Source: JAMXLO01 sp963818775 (GTDB taxonomy: Bacteria > Pseudomonadota > Alphaproteobacteria > Acetobacterales > Acetobacteraceae). Taken from it: a DNA stretch of 64,000 nt. Both the position numbers and the translations under genes were made by a program. Every line of letters starts with the position of its first letter. Position 1 is the first letter of the stretch. The notes beneath the pieces are model-generated. The model saw nothing but the letters and a program-made list of their open reading frames with translations. It was not told where the DNA came from and did not search any database. The stretch covers positions 248,001 through 312,000 of the forward strand of contig CAWFUF010000006.1 of NCBI GenBank assembly GCA_963818775.1. The letters run 5' to 3'. Shown in pieces: positions 52,547 through 62,225 of the stretch.

Positions 52547-53167
52547 ATGTCGCAAGAGCTGTTCGAGATCATGCGCTCCACGCGTTCGATGCGACGGCTG
52601 AAGCCGGATCCCGTGCCGGGCGCAGTGCTGCGCCAGGTGCTGGAGGCGGGGACCTACGCCGCCAACGGTGGGAACATGCAGAGCTGGCGGTTCCTGGTGA
52701 TCCGTGATCCCGCGGTCAAGGCTGCGGCCGGGGCATGGTACACGAAGGCCTGGCATGACATAGTCGGACCGCGCTATCGCTCGAGCGCGCCGGCACCTGG
52801 GACAACCCCCGAACGCTTCGCCAGGATGCTGGCGGCGGCGGAACACCTCGCCGACCATTTCCATGAGGCGCCGGTCTGGATCGTCCCGTGCGCGCCGGGA
52901 CCCAGGAATACCGGATCGTCGGTGTTTCCAGCCGTGCAGAACATCCTGCTGGCCTGTCGCGCTCTCGGCCTCGGGGCCACGCTCACCACACTTCATCTGA
53001 ATTTCGAGAAGGAAGCCGAGACGGCGATGGGATTGCCGGACAACGTGCATTCCTATGCGATCCTGCCGATCGGCTATCCGATGGGGAAATTCGGACCGGT
53101 TCGGCGCACGTCATTGGAGAGCGTGGCGTATCAGGATCGCTGGGGCGAGACTTACCAGGGCGACTGA
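52547..53167 (+). CDS. Nitroreductase family protein
   Basis: The 206-residue flavoprotein has the nitroreductase start (LFEIMRSTRSMRRLKPDPVP), with the FMN-phosphate-binding Arg-Ser-x-Arg pattern. It continues with AGTYAANGGNMQSWRFLVIR (about 35-54), the helix VFPAVQNILLACRALGLGAT and the last block LPIGYPMGKFGP. It should reduce nitro compounds, quinones or related acceptors with NAD(P)H. It is divergent from the TauD-like gene (151-base gap). mscL follows after 57 bases. Confidence 0.9.
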   Translation: MSQELFEIMRSTRSMRRLKPDPVPGAVLRQVLEAGTYAANGGNMQSWRFLVIRDPAVKAAAGAWYTKAWHDIVGPRYRSSAPAPGTTPERFARMLAAAEHLADHFHEAPVWIVPCAPGPRNTGSSVFPAVQNILLACRALGLGATLTTLHLNFEKEAETAMGLPDNVHSYAILPIGYPMGKFGPVRRTSLESVAYQDRWGETYQGD

Positions 53168-53224
53168 CGATCGGGGGCTCGCCAGCCCAACGAATTAGTC
53201 GAACCACATCAGGGGAACTGACCA

Positions 53225-53686
53225 ATGTCATCCAGCATCAGATCGCTCAAGACGCCGTCGTGGCTGAACGAATTTCGCGCCTTCATAATGCGCGGCAGTG
53301 TCGTCGATCTCGCCGTCGGCATCATCATCGGCGCCGCCTTCACCGGCGTGGTGAACAGCCTGGTGAAGGACGTGATCAACCCGCTGATCGGACTCCTCGT
53401 CGGCGGCATCGATTTCTCGAATGTGTTCGTGCCGCTGAACGGCCAGCACTACGCCACGCTTGCCGATGCCCAGCATGCCGGCGCGGCCACCCTCAACTTC
53501 GGCCTGTTCATCAACGCCATCATCAACTTCATCATCATCGGCTTCGCGATCTTCTGGGTGGTGAAGGCGCTCACCCGGCTGCATGTGCGCGAGGACGCTC
53601 AGGCGGGTCCGAAGGCCGAGGAACTGCTGGTGGAAATCCGCGACATCCTGAAAGCCGAGGCCGCCGCGCAACCCGCGCGGAATTAA
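53225..53686 (+). CDS. mscL: Large-conductance mechanosensitive channel
   Basis: The 153-residue protein has the MscL signature FRAFIMRGSVVDLAVGIIIG then AAFTGVVNSLVKDVINPLIG, containing the gate helix, and the second membrane helix FGLFINAIINFIIIGFAIFW. The cytoplasmic bundle EELLVEIRDILKAE is near the end. It opens as a pentamer under membrane tension to protect against osmotic downshock. The ribosome site and start are unambiguous. Its end carries overlapping small stems followed by six T, a possible terminator. Confidence 0.96.
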   Translation: MSSSIRSLKTPSWLNEFRAFIMRGSVVDLAVGIIIGAAFTGVVNSLVKDVINPLIGLLVGGIDFSNVFVPLNGQHYATLADAQHAGAATLNFGLFINAIINFIIIGFAIFWVVKALTRLHVREDAQAGPKAEELLVEIRDILKAEAAAQPARN

Positions 53687-53696
53687 CCGCTTTTTT
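53677..53696 (+). terminator. Possible terminator after mscL
   Basis: GCGG-AATTAA-CCGC is followed at once by TTTTTT (53691-53696). The stem is short, but CCGCGC/GCGCGG just before offers an alternative, longer stem inside the last codons. Confidence 0.4.
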
Positions 53697-53753
53697 CCGC
53701 CGCCCCCGTTTCATCGCGGATTAGATTGGAAGCTGATCAGGGGGAGAGGCGTC

Positions 53754-56700
53754 ATGCGCCGGCTCGGATTGCTGCTCGCGGCACTGCTGTGCCTCGCCTG
53801 CCGCATAGCATGGGCGGACGACTTCACCCTGCCCGGCCTCGAGGCCGACAGCGCGGCATACGAAAAAACTCTCACATCGCGCTTTCCCGCCGGCGGCACA
53901 CCTCAGGCGCGCAAGCAGGCCGAGCAGACAGCCGCGGCCGCGACCCGCAAGCAGGACTGGGCCGCCGCCGCCGCCGCATGGGAGGCGCGCGTCGCGCAGG
54001 GCGATGCAACAGCGGCGCAGTGGCTGGCGCTGGCCGAGGCGCAGATGCGGCGCACGCCGCCCGACGCCAACCACGCCCTCCAGGCCGCCTGGCAGAATTT
54101 CTCCTCGTCGGAAACCGGCGCGCCGGAGGTGCCGGCCCTGCTGCTGATGGCCGACGCGTTGCAGGTGCTGAACCGTTCAGCACAGGCGATCCAGGCGCTG
54201 GAGGCCGCCGCCGAACGGGCGCCGGACAACAAGGCGATCGTGCAGAAGCTGGACGAAGCCCGCCGCGCCACCGGCATCCTGATCCGCCGTGTCGCCACCG
54301 AGCCGGAGGCCGAACCACCGCGCGCCTGCATCGACTTCACGGTCGCCCCCGCCCGGCGCGACGATTTCCACGCCGAGGACTGGGTACGGCTTGATCCTCC
54401 GGTGCAGGGCGCTGCCGTAACGCGCGAGGGCGACCAGATCTGCGTCTCCGGCCTGCCCTCCGGTGCCACTACGCGGATCGTGCTGCGCGCCGGCATGCCC
54501 GGCGAGTCGGGCCTGAGCCTGGTGAAGGACACCACGCTGAACATCGCCATGGGCAATCGGCGACCGCGCATCGACTTCGACACGCGCATGTTTCTGCTGC
54601 CCCGGGGCCAGACCCCCGCCATCGGTCTCAGCACGGTCAACCTTTCGAGCGTCAAGCTGATCCTCGCCCGCCTGACCGAGCGCAACGTCATCGGCTTTGT
54701 GCGCAGCGCCAAACTGGGCCAGCCGGTCGAATCCTGGGACGCCGAACGGATCGGCGAGCAGAGCGGGCGCATTGTCTGGCAGGGCACCGCGGACATACCG
54801 GATTGGCAGCCGAACCGCAGCACACACACCGCGCTGCCGATGCCTGATGCGCTCGCCGGGTCCGGCCCCGGCCTCTACGCGCTGAGTGCCATTGCCGGTG
54901 ACGGCACGCCGAACGCGCCGACCGGCGTGCAGATGATCCTGCGCACTGACTTCGCGCCCACCATCTGGCGCGGCACCGACGGGCTGACCGTGCAGGTGCG
55001 CGGCTACTCCGACGTGCACCCGCGCGCCGGTGTCACGCTGCGCCTGCTCGCCGACAACAACGAGATTCTCGGCGAAACCGCCACCGACGGCCACGGTTTC
55101 GGCCGCTTCGCCGCGCCGCTGATGCATGGCGACGGTCCGGTCGCGCCGCGCGCGGTCGAGGTGCTGGGGGGCGACGACTACACCCTGCTCGACCTCACCG
55201 GCGCGGCGTTCGACCTGTCCGATCGCGGGGTGACCGGACTGCCGAATCCCGGGCCCCTTGATGCCTATGTCTGGCTGGATCGCGGCATCTACCGGCCCGG
55301 CGAAACCGCGCAGGTGATGGCGCTGCTGCGCGACAACGCCGGCCGACCTGCCGACATACCTGTGCATGTGATCGTGAAGCGGCCGAACGGTCAGGTGTTC
55401 CAGGATGCGACCCCAGCGCACGCGGCAGAGGACGCTGTGCATCTGCCCGTCAAGCTGTCGAATGGCGCCCCGATCGGCACATGGACGATCGAGGTGAAGG
55501 CCGAGCCGGACCGCCCGCCGATCGGCCGCGCGGAGTTTCGTGTCGATGCCTTCGTGCCCGACCGGATGGCGGTCGACCTGGGTAATGCATCCGGAGCGAT
55601 CATCCCCGGCAAGCCCTATGCGCTGCCGGTGACCGCGCGGTTCCTGTACGGTGCGCCCGCCGCCGGCCTGACCGGCCAGGCGCAGATGCGGCTGGTGATC
55701 GATCCGGCGCCCTTCCCGGCGCTCGCCGGCTATCGCATCGGTCTGATCGACGAGACCTACGCGCCTGATTCCAAGGACCTGCCGGTGCCGGACACCGACG
55801 CGCAGGGCCATTCGTCCGTGTCGATCGACATCCCACGCGCTCCGGACACGACGCACGCGCTGAAGGCCTCGCTCACCGTTGGGGTCAACGACCCGTCCGG
55901 CCACGCCTCGCTCGCCACCACAGAAATCCCGCTGCGTCCGGCCGGCAAGCTTCTGGGCATCAAGCCTGCCTTCGCTGACAGCGCCATCGACGCCGGCGCC
56001 GAGGCCGCCTTCGACGTCGTGGCGGTCGGCCCCGACGGTGCACGCGCTACGGCGAAGGCGAAGCTGCGTCTGGTGCGCGAGCGGCCCGACTGGCGCCTGG
56101 TGCTGCGCGGCAGCCTGGCGCGCTACGAAACGGTATGGCGAGACGAGCCGCTGGAAACCCAGGTGATCGACATTCCGGTCGATGCGCCGTTCCACTTCGC
56201 GCACAAGCTCGACTTCGGCCGCTACCGCATTGAGGTTCTGGAAGATGGCGGCATGGCCGCCAGTTCGATGCGCTTCCGTGCTGGTTGGGTGTCGTCCGAC
56301 AACCCGGACGTGCCCGACCAGGTGGACGTCTCAGCCGATCGCAAGGCCTACGCACCAGGCGACACCGCGCGCATCCACATCGCGCCGCCCTTCGCTGGCG
56401 AGGCCACTCTGCTGGTGCTGTCCGACCGTGTGCACTCCGTCCGCAACCTGTCAGTCACTGCCGGCGGCACGGACGTCGATGTGCCGGTCTCCGCCGACTG
56501 GGGTCCCGGAGCCTATGTCACTGTGCACGTCTTCCGCCCGGCGGTGGATGCGAAGTCGCGCCCCGGCCGCGCCATCGGCCTGGCCTGGGTCGGGATCGAT
56601 CCAAGCGCACGCAAGCTGCCGGTGGCGTTCGACGTGGCCGACAAATATCCGCCGCGCGCCCGCGCCGCGATCAAGCTGCACACCGCGCCCGGCGCCTGGA

Positions 56701-58853
56701 TCACCCTCGCCGCGGTCGACGAAGGCATCCTGCGGCTGACCAACTTCGCCTCACCCGACCCATCCGGCCATTTCCTCGGCCGCCGCCGGCTCGGGCTCGA
56801 TATCCGCGACGATTGGGGCCGGCTGATTGCGCCACCCGAGGGCGCGGCGACCGTGCTGCGCGAAGGCGGTGACGAAGGCAGCTTCGTGCTGCCGGATATT
56901 CCGCAGAAAACGGTGACCTTGTTCGCCCCTCCGGTTCAGGCCGGCGCCGACGGCGTGGTGGAGTTTCCGCTCGACATGCCCGACTTCAACGGCCAGGTGC
57001 GGTTGATGGCCGTCGCCTGGAACGGCACCCGCCTCGGCGCCACCGCATCCGACATCTATGTGCGTGACCCCCTGGTGGCCGAGCCTTTGCTGCCGCGCTT
57101 CCTGGCTCCCGGCGACCAGGCGCGGCTGACCCTGCTCCTGCACAACCTCGACCTTCCGGCAGGCGAGCAAGTTGCGACGGTGTCAGTCGATGGACCGCTC
57201 GCGATCTCCGGCGAGAAGCGCCTCGCGGCGACGCTGGCGCCTGGTGCGCAGGCATTGCCATCCACCACGCTGACCGCAACCGGCGCGGGGCGTGGCATCG
57301 TCCGACTGGACGTGACCGGCACGGGCGGCTTCCACATCCAACGCGAGACCGCGATTACCGTGCGACCGGCGCGTGGCGCCACGACAATGGTTGCCGCCGG
57401 CGAACTGGCGCCGGGCGCCGAATTCCAGCTCGCCCCGCAGCTCGACCAGTTCGTGTCCGGCACCTGGAAGGCCACAGCGACGTTCGGCGGCGCCGTGCGC
57501 TACGACGTGGCCGGCCTGGTGCAGGCATTGGACCGCTATCCACTGTGGTGCCTGGAGCAGGCGACCAGCCGCGGCTTCCCGCTTGCCCTGCTGCCGGACG
57601 GCCCGTTGGCCGGACCCGACCGCGCCGCCCACCTGCAGCAGGCGGTGGGCTTCGTGCTCGATCGCCAGCGTTTCGACGGCGGCTTCGGCCTGTGGTCGGC
57701 GTCGGAGGAAGCCGAGCCGTGGCTCTCGGTCTACGCCACCGAGTTCCTGCTGCGCGCGCGTGACGCCAGAGCCGCGATCCCCGACCAGGCGGTGATCGAC
57801 GCAGAGAAGTTCATTGCCGGCGCCGCCGATGAACCCGGCGACAAGCCGGAGGACCTCGCATCGCAGGCGTATCGGCTGTACGTCCTGGCGCTGGCCGGCA
57901 AGGGACGCCCGGGCGCAGCGCGGGTGATGGCGGAGCAGATCGGCAACCTGCCGACGCCGCTGGCCAAGGCGCAGCTTGCCGCGGCACTCGCGCTGGCCCA
58001 CGACCAGCCGCGCGCCGAGGCGGCGTTCGCCGCAGCACTGGCGGCGCCGGCACGGCGCTGGTGGGCATACGACTACGGCACGGCGCTGCGAGATCAGGCA
58101 GCGATCGCGTTGCTTTTGAAGGAAAGCGGCCTGCCCGGGGACAGGCTGGAAAAGCTCCTCGCGGTCATGCCCGGGGCGGACCTGTCAGCCGACACCTTGT
58201 CCACGCAGGAGCAGTCATGGGCAGCATCAGCCGGGGCGGTGCTGGGCCGCCGCGGCGAGCCCGTCCACATCGCGCTGGATGGCAGCGAACTGCCGCCCGC
58301 TCCCGTGATAACGGTCGCGCTCGGAGGGCCGGCCGTTGCGCGCAATCTGGCGGACAAGCCGGTGTGGCGGGCAGTGTCGGCGACCGGCATTCCGGCGACA
58401 CCCTTGCCGGCGGCGCGGTCGCAGATGCGCATTACGCGCCAGTTCGAGACACTGGACGGCCAGCCGCTCGACCTCGATCACCTGAAGCAGAACACGGTGT
58501 TCGTGCTGGTGCTGGAGGGTAAGGCGGAGGACGGCCAGGCACACCGCGCCATGGTGCAGCACGGGCTGCCAGCGGGATGGGAGATCGCCGGGCGGCTTGG
58601 CGGTGGCGACGTGCCGGGCATGGCGTGGCTGGGCAAGCTGTCGGATCCCGAGGCACAGCCGGGCGCGGACGATCGCTATGCCGCGGTTGTGGCGCTGACC
58701 GGTGAGAAGCCGAACTTCCGGCTGGCCGTCCGGGTGCGTGCGGTCACCCCCGGAACGTTCGAGCTGCCAGGCGCGGAAGTGGCCGACATGTACCGGCCCG
58801 CAGTGTTCGCCCGCCAGGCGGCCACCCGGATCACCATCGTGGCTGCCGAGTGA
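53754..58853 (+). CDS. Bacterial alpha-2-macroglobulin family protein
   Basis: The 1699-residue exported protein has a signal peptide (LGLLLAALLCLACRIAWADD), an Ala-rich helical N-terminal part, then a series of macroglobulin domains with the family phrases PGPLDAYVWLDRGIYRPGET and PDVPDQVDVSADRKAYAPGD. The thioester motif CLEQ (Cys1266) lies in LWCLEQATSRGFPLALLPDG. Bacterial A2Ms trap attacking proteases through the thioester and are thought to guard the periplasm, working beside PBP1C. The pbpC gene follows with a 4-base overlap. Compared with E. coli YfhM, no lipobox is seen, so the protein may be free in the periplasm. ATG 53754 is the natural start. Confidence 0.93.
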   Translation: MRRLGLLLAALLCLACRIAWADDFTLPGLEADSAAYEKTLTSRFPAGGTPQARKQAEQTAAAATRKQDWAAAAAAWEARVAQGDATAAQWLALAEAQMRRTPPDANHALQAAWQNFSSSETGAPEVPALLLMADALQVLNRSAQAIQALEAAAERAPDNKAIVQKLDEARRATGILIRRVATEPEAEPPRACIDFTVAPARRDDFHAEDWVRLDPPVQGAAVTREGDQICVSGLPSGATTRIVLRAGMPGESGLSLVKDTTLNIAMGNRRPRIDFDTRMFLLPRGQTPAIGLSTVNLSSVKLILARLTERNVIGFVRSAKLGQPVESWDAERIGEQSGRIVWQGTADIPDWQPNRSTHTALPMPDALAGSGPGLYALSAIAGDGTPNAPTGVQMILRTDFAPTIWRGTDGLTVQVRGYSDVHPRAGVTLRLLADNNEILGETATDGHGFGRFAAPLMHGDGPVAPRAVEVLGGDDYTLLDLTGAAFDLSDRGVTGLPNPGPLDAYVWLDRGIYRPGETAQVMALLRDNAGRPADIPVHVIVKRPNGQVFQDATPAHAAEDAVHLPVKLSNGAPIGTWTIEVKAEPDRPPIGRAEFRVDAFVPDRMAVDLGNASGAIIPGKPYALPVTARFLYGAPAAGLTGQAQMRLVIDPAPFPALAGYRIGLIDETYAPDSKDLPVPDTDAQGHSSVSIDIPRAPDTTHALKASLTVGVNDPSGHASLATTEIPLRPAGKLLGIKPAFADSAIDAGAEAAFDVVAVGPDGARATAKAKLRLVRERPDWRLVLRGSLARYETVWRDEPLETQVIDIPVDAPFHFAHKLDFGRYRIEVLEDGGMAASSMRFRAGWVSSDNPDVPDQVDVSADRKAYAPGDTARIHIAPPFAGEATLLVLSDRVHSVRNLSVTAGGTDVDVPVSADWGPGAYVTVHVFRPAVDAKSRPGRAIGLAWVGIDPSARKLPVAFDVADKYPPRARAAIKLHTAPGAWITLAAVDEGILRLTNFASPDPSGHFLGRRRLGLDIRDDWGRLIAPPEGAATVLREGGDEGSFVLPDIPQKTVTLFAPPVQAGADGVVEFPLDMPDFNGQVRLMAVAWNGTRLGATASDIYVRDPLVAEPLLPRFLAPGDQARLTLLLHNLDLPAGEQVATVSVDGPLAISGEKRLAATLAPGAQALPSTTLTATGAGRGIVRLDVTGTGGFHIQRETAITVRPARGATTMVAAGELAPGAEFQLAPQLDQFVSGTWKATATFGGAVRYDVAGLVQALDRYPLWCLEQATSRGFPLALLPDGPLAGPDRAAHLQQAVGFVLDRQRFDGGFGLWSASEEAEPWLSVYATEFLLRARDARAAIPDQAVIDAEKFIAGAADEPGDKPEDLASQAYRLYVLALAGKGRPGAARVMAEQIGNLPTPLAKAQLAAALALAHDQPRAEAAFAAALAAPARRWWAYDYGTALRDQAAIALLLKESGLPGDRLEKLLAVMPGADLSADTLSTQEQSWAASAGAVLGRRGEPVHIALDGSELPPAPVITVALGGPAVARNLADKPVWRAVSATGIPATPLPAARSQMRITRQFETLDGQPLDLDHLKQNTVFVLVLEGKAEDGQAHRAMVQHGLPAGWEIAGRLGGGDVPGMAWLGKLSDPEAQPGADDRYAAVVALTGEKPNFRLAVRVRAVTPGTFELPGAEVADMYRPAVFARQAATRITIVAAE

Positions 58854-60922
58854 GCACAGGCAGCCAACCCACTCAAGCTACCCCCCTTCCCCTTGCGGGA
58901 GGAGGTTGGGAGGAGGGGGCGACACCCGGACCGCAGAGCCCCCTCCCCCCAACCCCCTTCCGCAAAGGGCGGGGGAGTATCGTCCTCCCCCTCTTGGCTC
59001 GACTGCCATCGCTCTGCCTCGCGGTCGCTGCCCTCGTCGCCCTGCTCGACCACGTCTTCCCGCCGGACCTCTCTCGCCTTGCCCCAGTCGGCAGTGAAAT
59101 CCTCGACCGCATGGACCGCCCGCTGGCACTTCTCCCCGCCACCGGTGGCGTTTGGCGTTTCCGCTCGGAAGCCGCCCTGCCGCTCTTCACCGACCTGCTG
59201 ATCGCGGTAGAAGACCACCGTTTCTGGCATCATCCCGGCGTCGATCCGATCGCTCTGGCCCGGGCGACCGCCCAGTTGCTTCGCTCGGGCCACGTGGTGT
59301 CCGGCGGGTCGACCCTCGCGATGCAGGCCGCCCGCCTGCTCGAGCCGCGCCCGCGCACCGTCCGCTCCAAGCTCATCGAGATTGCCCGCGCCCTGCAGCT
59401 CGAGGCCCATTACGGCCGGCACGGCGTGCTGGACATCTGGCTCACCCTCGCGCCATTCGGCGGCAACCTGGAGGGCATCCGCGCCGGCTCGCTCGCCTGG
59501 TTCGGCGTGCCGCCCGAGGCGCTGGAACCGGCACAGGCCGCCCTCCTGGTGGCGATCCCCCGCCGACCCGAACACCTGCGCCCCGACCGCCATGCTGCGG
59601 CCGCAACCGCGATCCGCGACCGCGTGCTCGCGGTCGGGTCGCATGCGGACCTGTTCGACGCCTCACCCGCACCCACGCCCGTGCCGGCAGCCCGCATCCC
59701 GCTTCCCCGCCACGCGCCGCAGCTCGCGGCATCCCTGCCCCACCTGCCGCGGGTGCATACGACGCTGGATCTGCCGCTACAGGCCGCACTGGAGCGCCTC
59801 GGGCAGGAGCGCCTGGAAGCCCTGCCGCAACAGGCCTCGCTCGCCATGCTGGTGGCCGATGCACCCTCGCGCGAGGTCCGCGCCCTCTATGCGGGTGCCT
59901 GGCGCGACGAATCCCGCGCTGGTGCCATTGACCTCACCCGGGCCGTGCGATCCCCTGGATCGGCATTGAAACCGTTCATTTACGCGATGGCCTTCGCCGA
60001 CGGCATCGCGGCCCCGGATACGGTCGTGCCTGACTTGCCGCGCCGCTTCGGTGGATACGCACCGGAGAACTTCGACCGCGGTTTCGCCGGCAGCATCACC
60101 GCAGCGGACGCGCTGCGCCGCTCGTTGAATCTCCCCGCCGTGGCGCTGCTCGATCGCGTTGGCCCGCTGCGTTTCGCCGCCACGGTCCGCGCCGCCGGCG
60201 TCACCCTCCATCTGCCGCGCGGTGCCGATCCGTCATTGCCGTTGGCTCTCGGCGGCGACGGCGTCACGCTGCGTGACGCCGCCGCGCTGTATGTCGCGCT
60301 CGCGACCGACGGCACGGGCGGTCCGCTGCGCCTGCTCGCCGGACCGCCGGCACCGCGTCCGGACTTCCTCCCCGCCAGCGCCGCGCATGAGGTGGCCGAT
60401 GTGCTCACGCGCCCGTTGCCAGAATTCGGCCCGCGCGGCATTGCCTGGAAGACAGGCACGAGCTGGGGCGGGCGCGACGCCTGGGCGTTCGGCTTCGACG
60501 CCAGCCACGTCGTCGCGGTTTGGATCGGACGGCCGGACGGCACACCGCTGCCAGGCGCCACCGGCACCTCACTCGCCCTGCCGCTGATGTCCCGGGTGTT
60601 CGACCTGTTGCCGAAAGCCCCGCGCAGTGCGAAGCAGGTCCCGGAACAGTATGTCCATCCATCCCGCCCGGTCACCGATGCGCTGCACCTGCTGTTCCCG
60701 CCATCCGGGGCCGTGCTCTCGGCGGACGGCCCGGTGACCATCCGCGTGATGGGCGGACTCCGACCCCTGACCTTCCTGGTCGATGGCGCACCGCTGCCAA
60801 CCGACCGCATCCGGCGCGATGCTGGCTGGCTGCCTCCGGGTCCCGGCTTCTACCGGCTCACTGTGCTTGACGCCGACGGGATCTCGGTTCGTGCCACTGT
60901 CCAGGTCCGTCCAACCCCGTGA
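58850..60922 (+). CDS. pbpC: Penicillin-binding protein 1C with a repeat-derived N-terminal insert
   Basis: The 690-residue bifunctional enzyme has a membrane helix at about 47-68. Its GT51 glycosyltransferase has VEDHRFWHHPGVDPIA and GGSTLAMQAARLL. The transpeptidase has SxxK (SPGSALKPFIYAM), the SLN motif (RRSLNLPA) and KTGTSWGGRDAWAFG. A C-terminal PBP1C-specific domain ends the protein. It polymerises and cross-links peptidoglycan, perhaps for repair after attack, matching its A2M partner. GTG 58850 overlaps the A2M stop. Residues 11-43 are encoded by a 97-bp palindromic repeat, giving the odd sequence LAGGGWEEGATPGPQSPLPP. No alternative start occurs between the repeat and the helix. Confidence 0.92.
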   Translation: MSTGSQPTQATPLPLAGGGWEEGATPGPQSPLPPTPFRKGRGSIVLPLLARLPSLCLAVAALVALLDHVFPPDLSRLAPVGSEILDRMDRPLALLPATGGVWRFRSEAALPLFTDLLIAVEDHRFWHHPGVDPIALARATAQLLRSGHVVSGGSTLAMQAARLLEPRPRTVRSKLIEIARALQLEAHYGRHGVLDIWLTLAPFGGNLEGIRAGSLAWFGVPPEALEPAQAALLVAIPRRPEHLRPDRHAAAATAIRDRVLAVGSHADLFDASPAPTPVPAARIPLPRHAPQLAASLPHLPRVHTTLDLPLQAALERLGQERLEALPQQASLAMLVADAPSREVRALYAGAWRDESRAGAIDLTRAVRSPGSALKPFIYAMAFADGIAAPDTVVPDLPRRFGGYAPENFDRGFAGSITAADALRRSLNLPAVALLDRVGPLRFAATVRAAGVTLHLPRGADPSLPLALGGDGVTLRDAAALYVALATDGTGGPLRLLAGPPAPRPDFLPASAAHEVADVLTRPLPEFGPRGIAWKTGTSWGGRDAWAFGFDASHVVAVWIGRPDGTPLPGATGTSLALPLMSRVFDLLPKAPRSAKQVPEQYVHPSRPVTDALHLLFPPSGAVLSADGPVTIRVMGGLRPLTFLVDGAPLPTDRIRRDAGWLPPGPGFYRLTVLDADGISVRATVQVRPTP
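58881..58977. repeat. G/C-rich palindromic repeat in the pbpC frame
   Basis: The left arm 58881-58920 (with CTTGCGGGAGGAGGTTGGGA) and right arm 58938-58977 (with CCAACCCCCTTCCGCAAAGG) are imperfect reverse complements around a 17-base loop. This is the widespread dispersed element that yields peptides like GGGWGEG and NPLPQG. It is inserted just after the pbpC start. Confidence 0.75.
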
Positions 60923-61884
60923 TCCGAGCGGCGTTGATCCTGCTCGCGTTGCTCGGGCTCGGCGCCTGCGCCAACGGTGAACCGGATATACGACGAGCTC
61001 ACAACGCCTGCGCGCTGACCCGCCTCGCCGAGGTGCCGATCGAGGCGCGCGAGCACATGCTGTTCACACAGGCGACGATTGGCGGGGACCCGGTGACCTT
61101 GCTGGTCGATACCGGCGCCGAACGCACATTGCTGACCGAGGCCGCGGTCGACAGGCTGCACCTGCCACGCGACTTCCAGCATGCGACGCGCACCTTCGGC
61201 ATTGGCAGCCCCACGGCAACCTGGGACGCCAGGCTGCCCGCTGGCATCGTACTCGGCGGCACGCATTTCCCGGTGGATAGCGTGACGGTCGGCCACTTCG
61301 GGATCGACCACGTGGCCGGCGGCTCAGCCGATGGGCTGCTGGGCGCCGACATTATGCTGGCATTCGACCTCGACCTCGATCTGCCGGCGCAGCGCATCAC
61401 CTTCTACCGTGCGCGTCCCGAATGTCCCGACCCGACACCGCCCTGGAAAGAGCCCTACCTGGACATTGCCGGCGTCACCGCACGGCGCGACCGCCTGCTG
61501 GTGCCGTTCGAGCTCGACGGTGCGCGCGGGAAGGCGGTGCTCGATACCGGCGCCCAGGTCAGTTCCATCAGCCAGCGCATGGCCGACCGAATGGGGCTGG
61601 CTGACGACTACATGGCGGACGACCGCACGGTGATGGCGCATGGCGCGGCACCCGATCAGGTGGCGGTGCACATCCATCGCTTTCGCGAATTCCGCGTCGG
61701 TCCCACGGAGATGCAAGAGCCGGTGCTGCCGGTGGTGCCGATGTCGAGTGGCATGGGCGATGCCTTGCTGGGCGCAGACTTCCTGCAAGGCAGGCGAGTG
61801 TGGATGTCGTTCTCGACCCAGCGTGTTTTCGTGACGCCGCTCGAGCGCGGCCCCTGGATCGCTGTGACTCGGACAGCGAACTGA
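60919..61884 (+). CDS. Retropepsin-like aspartic protease, lipoprotein
   Basis: The 321-residue protein has a lipoprotein leader with lipobox LGAC (Cys17). It has two copies of the retropepsin active-site loop: LLVDTGAERTLL (Asp64) and AVLDTGAQVSSI (Asp209). Each is followed by the usual hydrophobic-hydrophobic-Gly near the end of its half (GLLGADIML, ALLGADFLQ). Having both halves in one chain, it looks like a complete pseudo-symmetric pepsin-type active site rather than a half needing a dimer. GTG 60919 overlaps the pbpC stop by 4 bases, so it is translated with the A2M/PBP1C operon. Its target is unknown. Confidence 0.85.
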   Translation: MIRAALILLALLGLGACANGEPDIRRAHNACALTRLAEVPIEAREHMLFTQATIGGDPVTLLVDTGAERTLLTEAAVDRLHLPRDFQHATRTFGIGSPTATWDARLPAGIVLGGTHFPVDSVTVGHFGIDHVAGGSADGLLGADIMLAFDLDLDLPAQRITFYRARPECPDPTPPWKEPYLDIAGVTARRDRLLVPFELDGARGKAVLDTGAQVSSISQRMADRMGLADDYMADDRTVMAHGAAPDQVAVHIHRFREFRVGPTEMQEPVLPVVPMSSGMGDALLGADFLQGRRVWMSFSTQRVFVTPLERGPWIAVTRTAN

Positions 61885-61904
61885 CTGAGACTTTTCTGTA
61901 AGCT

Positions 61905-62225
61905 ATGCCTGCCGATAGTATCGGAATGACACTAAAAATGCTCGCTGCCGACCATGCTCCGCTAGGTCACCTCACTGGCACACCGGAAGCCCTGCGACTG
62001 GACCCATCTGTCAGTCCCCTTGTGCTGTGCGATCGACTGCTCACCCTCGCCAAGGACGTCGATCGCGCAGGATTGCGCGATATCGCGGAGCGCCTGATTG
62101 AGTTTGCGGGCGAGGTGCTGCAACAGCCGCGTCAGCGGAGTTCCAAAACCCAGTCCTCACCGACCATCGGCGGGCCGAAGTCGCTGTGCGGCTTGCTGGC
62201 CACCAGACGAAAACCGGCCTGCTGA
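61905..62225 (+). CDS. Small hypothetical protein
   Basis: The 106-residue frame begins 20 bases after the retropepsin gene. Its first 70 residues look real: LDPSVSPLVLCDRLLTLAKD, then VDRAGLRDIAERLIEFAGEV, a helical unit. The last 30 residues are encoded antisense to the end of the MarR-GNAT gene and have no coding character. Either the true gene lost its stop or the tail is tolerated. No family is recognised. Confidence 0.4.
   Translation: MPADSIGMTLKMLAADHAPLGHLTGTPEALRLDPSVSPLVLCDRLLTLAKDVDRAGLRDIAERLIEFAGEVLQQPRQRSSKTQSSPTIGGPKSLCGLLATRRKPAC

Noticed and set aside
54177..56204. 675-codon minus-strand frame inside the alpha-2-macroglobulin gene
   Set aside because: Antisense shadow of a high-GC gene with no recognisable domains.
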